In this document: positions 13,162-14,916 of the stretch, piece after piece
Position numbering within the stretch: the stretch's first letter is position 1
Layout: each line of letters opens with the position of its first letter
Source: Deltaproteobacteria bacterium
Lineage (GTDB): Bacteria > Desulfobacterota > Desulfuromonadia > Geobacterales > Pseudopelobacteraceae
Direction: 5' to 3'
DNA: 14,916 nt
NCBI GenBank assembly: GCA_030654645.1
Contig: JAURXC010000221.1
Span: 1 to 14,916 of the forward strand
Position numbers and translations under genes: made by a program
Notes under the pieces: model-generated
Told to the model about the DNA's origin: nothing
What the model saw: only the letters and a program-made list of their open reading frames with translations
Database searches by the model: none

Positions 13162-13224
13162 CATCATGCTGCTCTCCAGATTGATCCGGCGTGTTGTATT
13201 TAATTTAACTTCAGGGAGTTAGCG

Positions 13225-13728
13225 ATGCCTTTTAAACCGGAAACTCTGAGTGCCTTGAATACTACCGAAGAGAGACTGACCAGAGTTCTTACCAAGGACG
13301 TGCAGGAAATATTCTCCTCGATGGTAGGGGTGGAAGACATCATGTATCTCCCACCACAACTGGATCTGACCAGCCACTTCAAGGATTGCCTGACCGCGAT
13401 GGTCGGCCTGGCCGGATCTTACAGCGGTCTGGTGAGTATCCATGTCCCCTGGCCCCTGGCAATTTCCTTCACCTCTCAGATGCTGGGTATGGAGGTGACC
13501 GAGATTGACGACGACGTCAATGACGCGATGGGTGAAATCGCCAACATGATCGCCGGCTCTTTCAAGCAGCATCTCTCCAAGGGAGGTAGTGACATCCAGC
13601 TCTCGACCCCTTCTGTCGTTAACGGTTCCGACTATACCGTCACTTCCGGCAGCAACATCGAAAATATCACCCTCAAACTTGCCACCGATGAAGAGTGGTT
13701 CATGGTGTCGCTCTCCCTTGAAGACTGA
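13225..13728 (+). CDS. CheX-like chemotaxis phosphatase
   Basis: A 167-residue protein of the CheC/CheX/FliM-type phosphatase fold. The catalytic ExxN motif is visible at E104-I-A-N107 within DAMGEIANMIAGSF. Only one such motif is present, as in CheX; CheC usually has two. CheX proteins dephosphorylate CheY-like receivers, and the natural partner here is the receiver protein encoded immediately upstream, or that of the diguanylate cyclase. GGGAG lies seven bases before the ATG. The gap to the upstream gene is 63 bp and the next gene begins 18 bp after the stop, which fits one transcript. The symbol cheX is not assigned because the homologue may serve a non-chemotaxis pathway. Confidence 0.85.
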   Translation: MPFKPETLSALNTTEERLTRVLTKDVQEIFSSMVGVEDIMYLPPQLDLTSHFKDCLTAMVGLAGSYSGLVSIHVPWPLAISFTSQMLGMEVTEIDDDVNDAMGEIANMIAGSFKQHLSKGGSDIQLSTPSVVNGSDYTVTSGSNIENITLKLATDEEWFMVSLSLED

Positions 13729-13746
13729 TAATCAACAGCATTGAAA

Positions 13747-14442
13747 ATGTCATCTCTGCCACATCCGATACTGGTTGTTTCATACTCCGATGACACGCGG
13801 GCCTCGTTGACGGCCACGCTGGCCGGCAGCGCGGCCGATTCCGTAGCCTGCAATACCTTCTGCGAGGCTGAAGAGCTGGCTCTGCAGGGGCTTTACAGCG
13901 GAATACTGGTGGATCTGCCGTCAATAGTGAAGTCGAAGGGTGAAGAGAAAATCGTTGCCTACACGCTGGCCAACTTCTTTCCGACACTGCGGGTCAGGGC
14001 GATCGGGTCCATGCTGGTGCCGATGACCATGCCCGGAAGCGCAAAGCAGGACAAGAACCTGAACGATTTCCTTAATGTTACCTGTCCGGCCTTTGCTGCG
14101 CGCAAGCTGCGGGCCTTCCGGCGGCATCCGGGCTGTCATGCGACCGTCATTCGATATAAAGGGGAAGAATTCCGTGGTTTTACGTTGAATCTGTCATGGG
14201 GGGGCGCGTTTGTTGTGGATGTCTCCGCCGAGAAGTTTTCAGCGGAATCCGCTTTGACGGTAACCTTCCCGGAATTCGAGCTGGATATCGATGCCACCAT
14301 CCGCTGGATCAAACCCTGGGGGCAGAGGTATGCGCCCGGTATCGGAATCAGTTTCAACCGGCTGGATCAAGCCTTTGAAACCGTTCTGGCGGGACTTCTC
14401 AAATCACGAAAAGAGTTTGACAGGGATCGTTTGGTTGCTTGA
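13747..14442 (+). CDS. PilZ-domain protein with a receiver-like N-terminus
   Basis: A 231-residue protein. The N-terminal half (about 8-105) begins HPILVVSYSDDTR, a pattern like the first strand of a receiver domain, but no phosphoacceptor DxxMP motif or TKP lysine motif is visible. It is therefore a likely pseudo-receiver. The C-terminal half (about 115-225) is a PilZ domain: an arginine-rich stretch RKLRAFRRHP (R122 and R126 fit RxxxR) and NLSWGG (148-153, fits [D/N]xSxxG). Both are the c-di-GMP-binding motifs, so binding is expected. ATG 13747 is chosen; an in-frame TTG lies two codons upstream at 13741. No clear ribosome site is seen, and translation may be coupled to the CheX-like gene. 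It is the probable output of the local c-di-GMP module. Confidence 0.85.
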   Translation: MSSLPHPILVVSYSDDTRASLTATLAGSAADSVACNTFCEAEELALQGLYSGILVDLPSIVKSKGEEKIVAYTLANFFPTLRVRAIGSMLVPMTMPGSAKQDKNLNDFLNVTCPAFAARKLRAFRRHPGCHATVIRYKGEEFRGFTLNLSWGGAFVVDVSAEKFSAESALTVTFPEFELDIDATIRWIKPWGQRYAPGIGISFNRLDQAFETVLAGLLKSRKEFDRDRLVA

Positions 14443-14460
14443 AGTTCGGGAGTTTGGTTT

Positions 14461-14916
14461 TCAGAAGTGTACCGCATATTTTTTGACGAGTTGCCGTAAC
14501 TCTTTTTTCATTCCGCGTTTCCATGGCCCGACGGCAACCAGTCGCAGGTTTTCCGGTGCAAACAGAACCCGTGCGGTCTCCTGCAACATGGCGGACGTTA
14601 TCTGGCGGGCCTCGGCCTGATCCTCTTCGATACTCCGAACAACCCCCATCAGTTCACCCCAGCCGTAGCGTCCTCCCATTTCGTATGCCGAATCCCGACT
14701 GTAGTCGAGATCGAAGATATAGGAATGCCGCACCCGCTCCAACTCCACCTCCGGCACCGGGTTTCGGGCGATTTTCAACAACTCTGTCATGGTTGCGTCT
14801 ACCGCCTGGATCAGGGTTTCGGGAGAGGTGGACTGGTCGAAGGGCAGACAACCGGTTTCGTCGTTTGCTCCGATGGACACTTAGACCGAATAGATGATCC
14901 CCAAGTGCTCACGCAG
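14461..14916 (-). pseudogene. M16-family peptidase, C-terminal part, interrupted by an in-frame stop
   Basis: On the minus strand the frame reads, from the window edge, LREHLGIIYSV, then TAA (14881-14883), then VSIGANDETGCL and a further 127 residues to the stop at 14461. The pieces either side of the TAA are in one frame and together match the M16 (insulinase/processing protease) C-terminal pattern of LRE-x-LG-x-x-YSV followed by a strand ending DTG. Later segments, such as PENLRLVAVGP, also fit the M16 ending. A GTG right after the stop could in theory restart translation but has no ribosome site. Either the gene is inactivated, or the base call is wrong; TAA is not a known recoding codon in such bacteria. 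The catalytic HxxEH half would lie to the right of the window. Confidence 0.75.

Overview
The window looks like chromosomal DNA of a Geobacter-like member of the Desulfuromonadia (Geobacterales). This rests on gene content and style, not on a marker gene. The signs are a radical SAM/DUF2344 gene next to an RNase G gene, many one-component and two-component signalling proteins including c-di-GMP proteins, a sigma-54 activator carrying iron-sulfur and [FeFe]-hydrogenase-like domains, and a response regulator with a C-terminal CxxC...CxxC module. Codon use looks even across the window and no insertion sequence, tRNA, rRNA or CRISPR array was seen.

Left edge (1-565): the 5' end of a minus-strand gene resembling DUF4255/Pvc16 N-terminal proteins of contractile injection systems runs off the window. 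Its upstream region has a near-consensus promoter, a terminator-like hairpin between promoter and gene, and a short overlapping leader ORF. Next (566-3338) is a two-gene sensory unit: a 758-residue sigma-54 activator whose N-terminal half is ferredoxin + [FeFe]-hydrogenase H-cluster-like domain + Fe-S domain, followed by a strong -24/-12 promoter with two upstream dyads and a 61-residue ribbon-helix-helix protein. A 12-bp stem hairpin separates this from the convergent minus-strand pair.

Housekeeping block (3366-9666): on the minus strand, radical SAM-DUF2344 fusion then RNase G (rng). Divergently on the plus strand, rsmB (16S rRNA m5C methyltransferase) and rpe (ribulose-phosphate epimerase). 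Both transcription directions have plausible sigma-70 promoters around a central inverted repeat.

Signalling block (9743-14442, plus strand): a REC-GGDEF diguanylate cyclase, a probable 32-residue small protein, a terminator, a secreted transglutaminase-like protein, a response regulator with a cysteine-rich tail, a CheX-type phosphatase and a PilZ protein. The set holds a c-di-GMP producer and a candidate c-di-GMP receptor, as well as phospho-receivers and a receiver phosphatase. Right edge: a convergent M16-type peptidase gene whose reading frame is broken by an in-frame TAA close to the window end.

The most interesting unit is 566-3284. The H-cluster cysteine ligands are kept while the usual proton-relay cysteine is a histidine, and a well-formed sigma-54 promoter lies directly downstream in front of a small DNA-binding protein. 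This reads as a redox- or hydrogen-sensing switch feeding a secondary regulator; that reading is inference.
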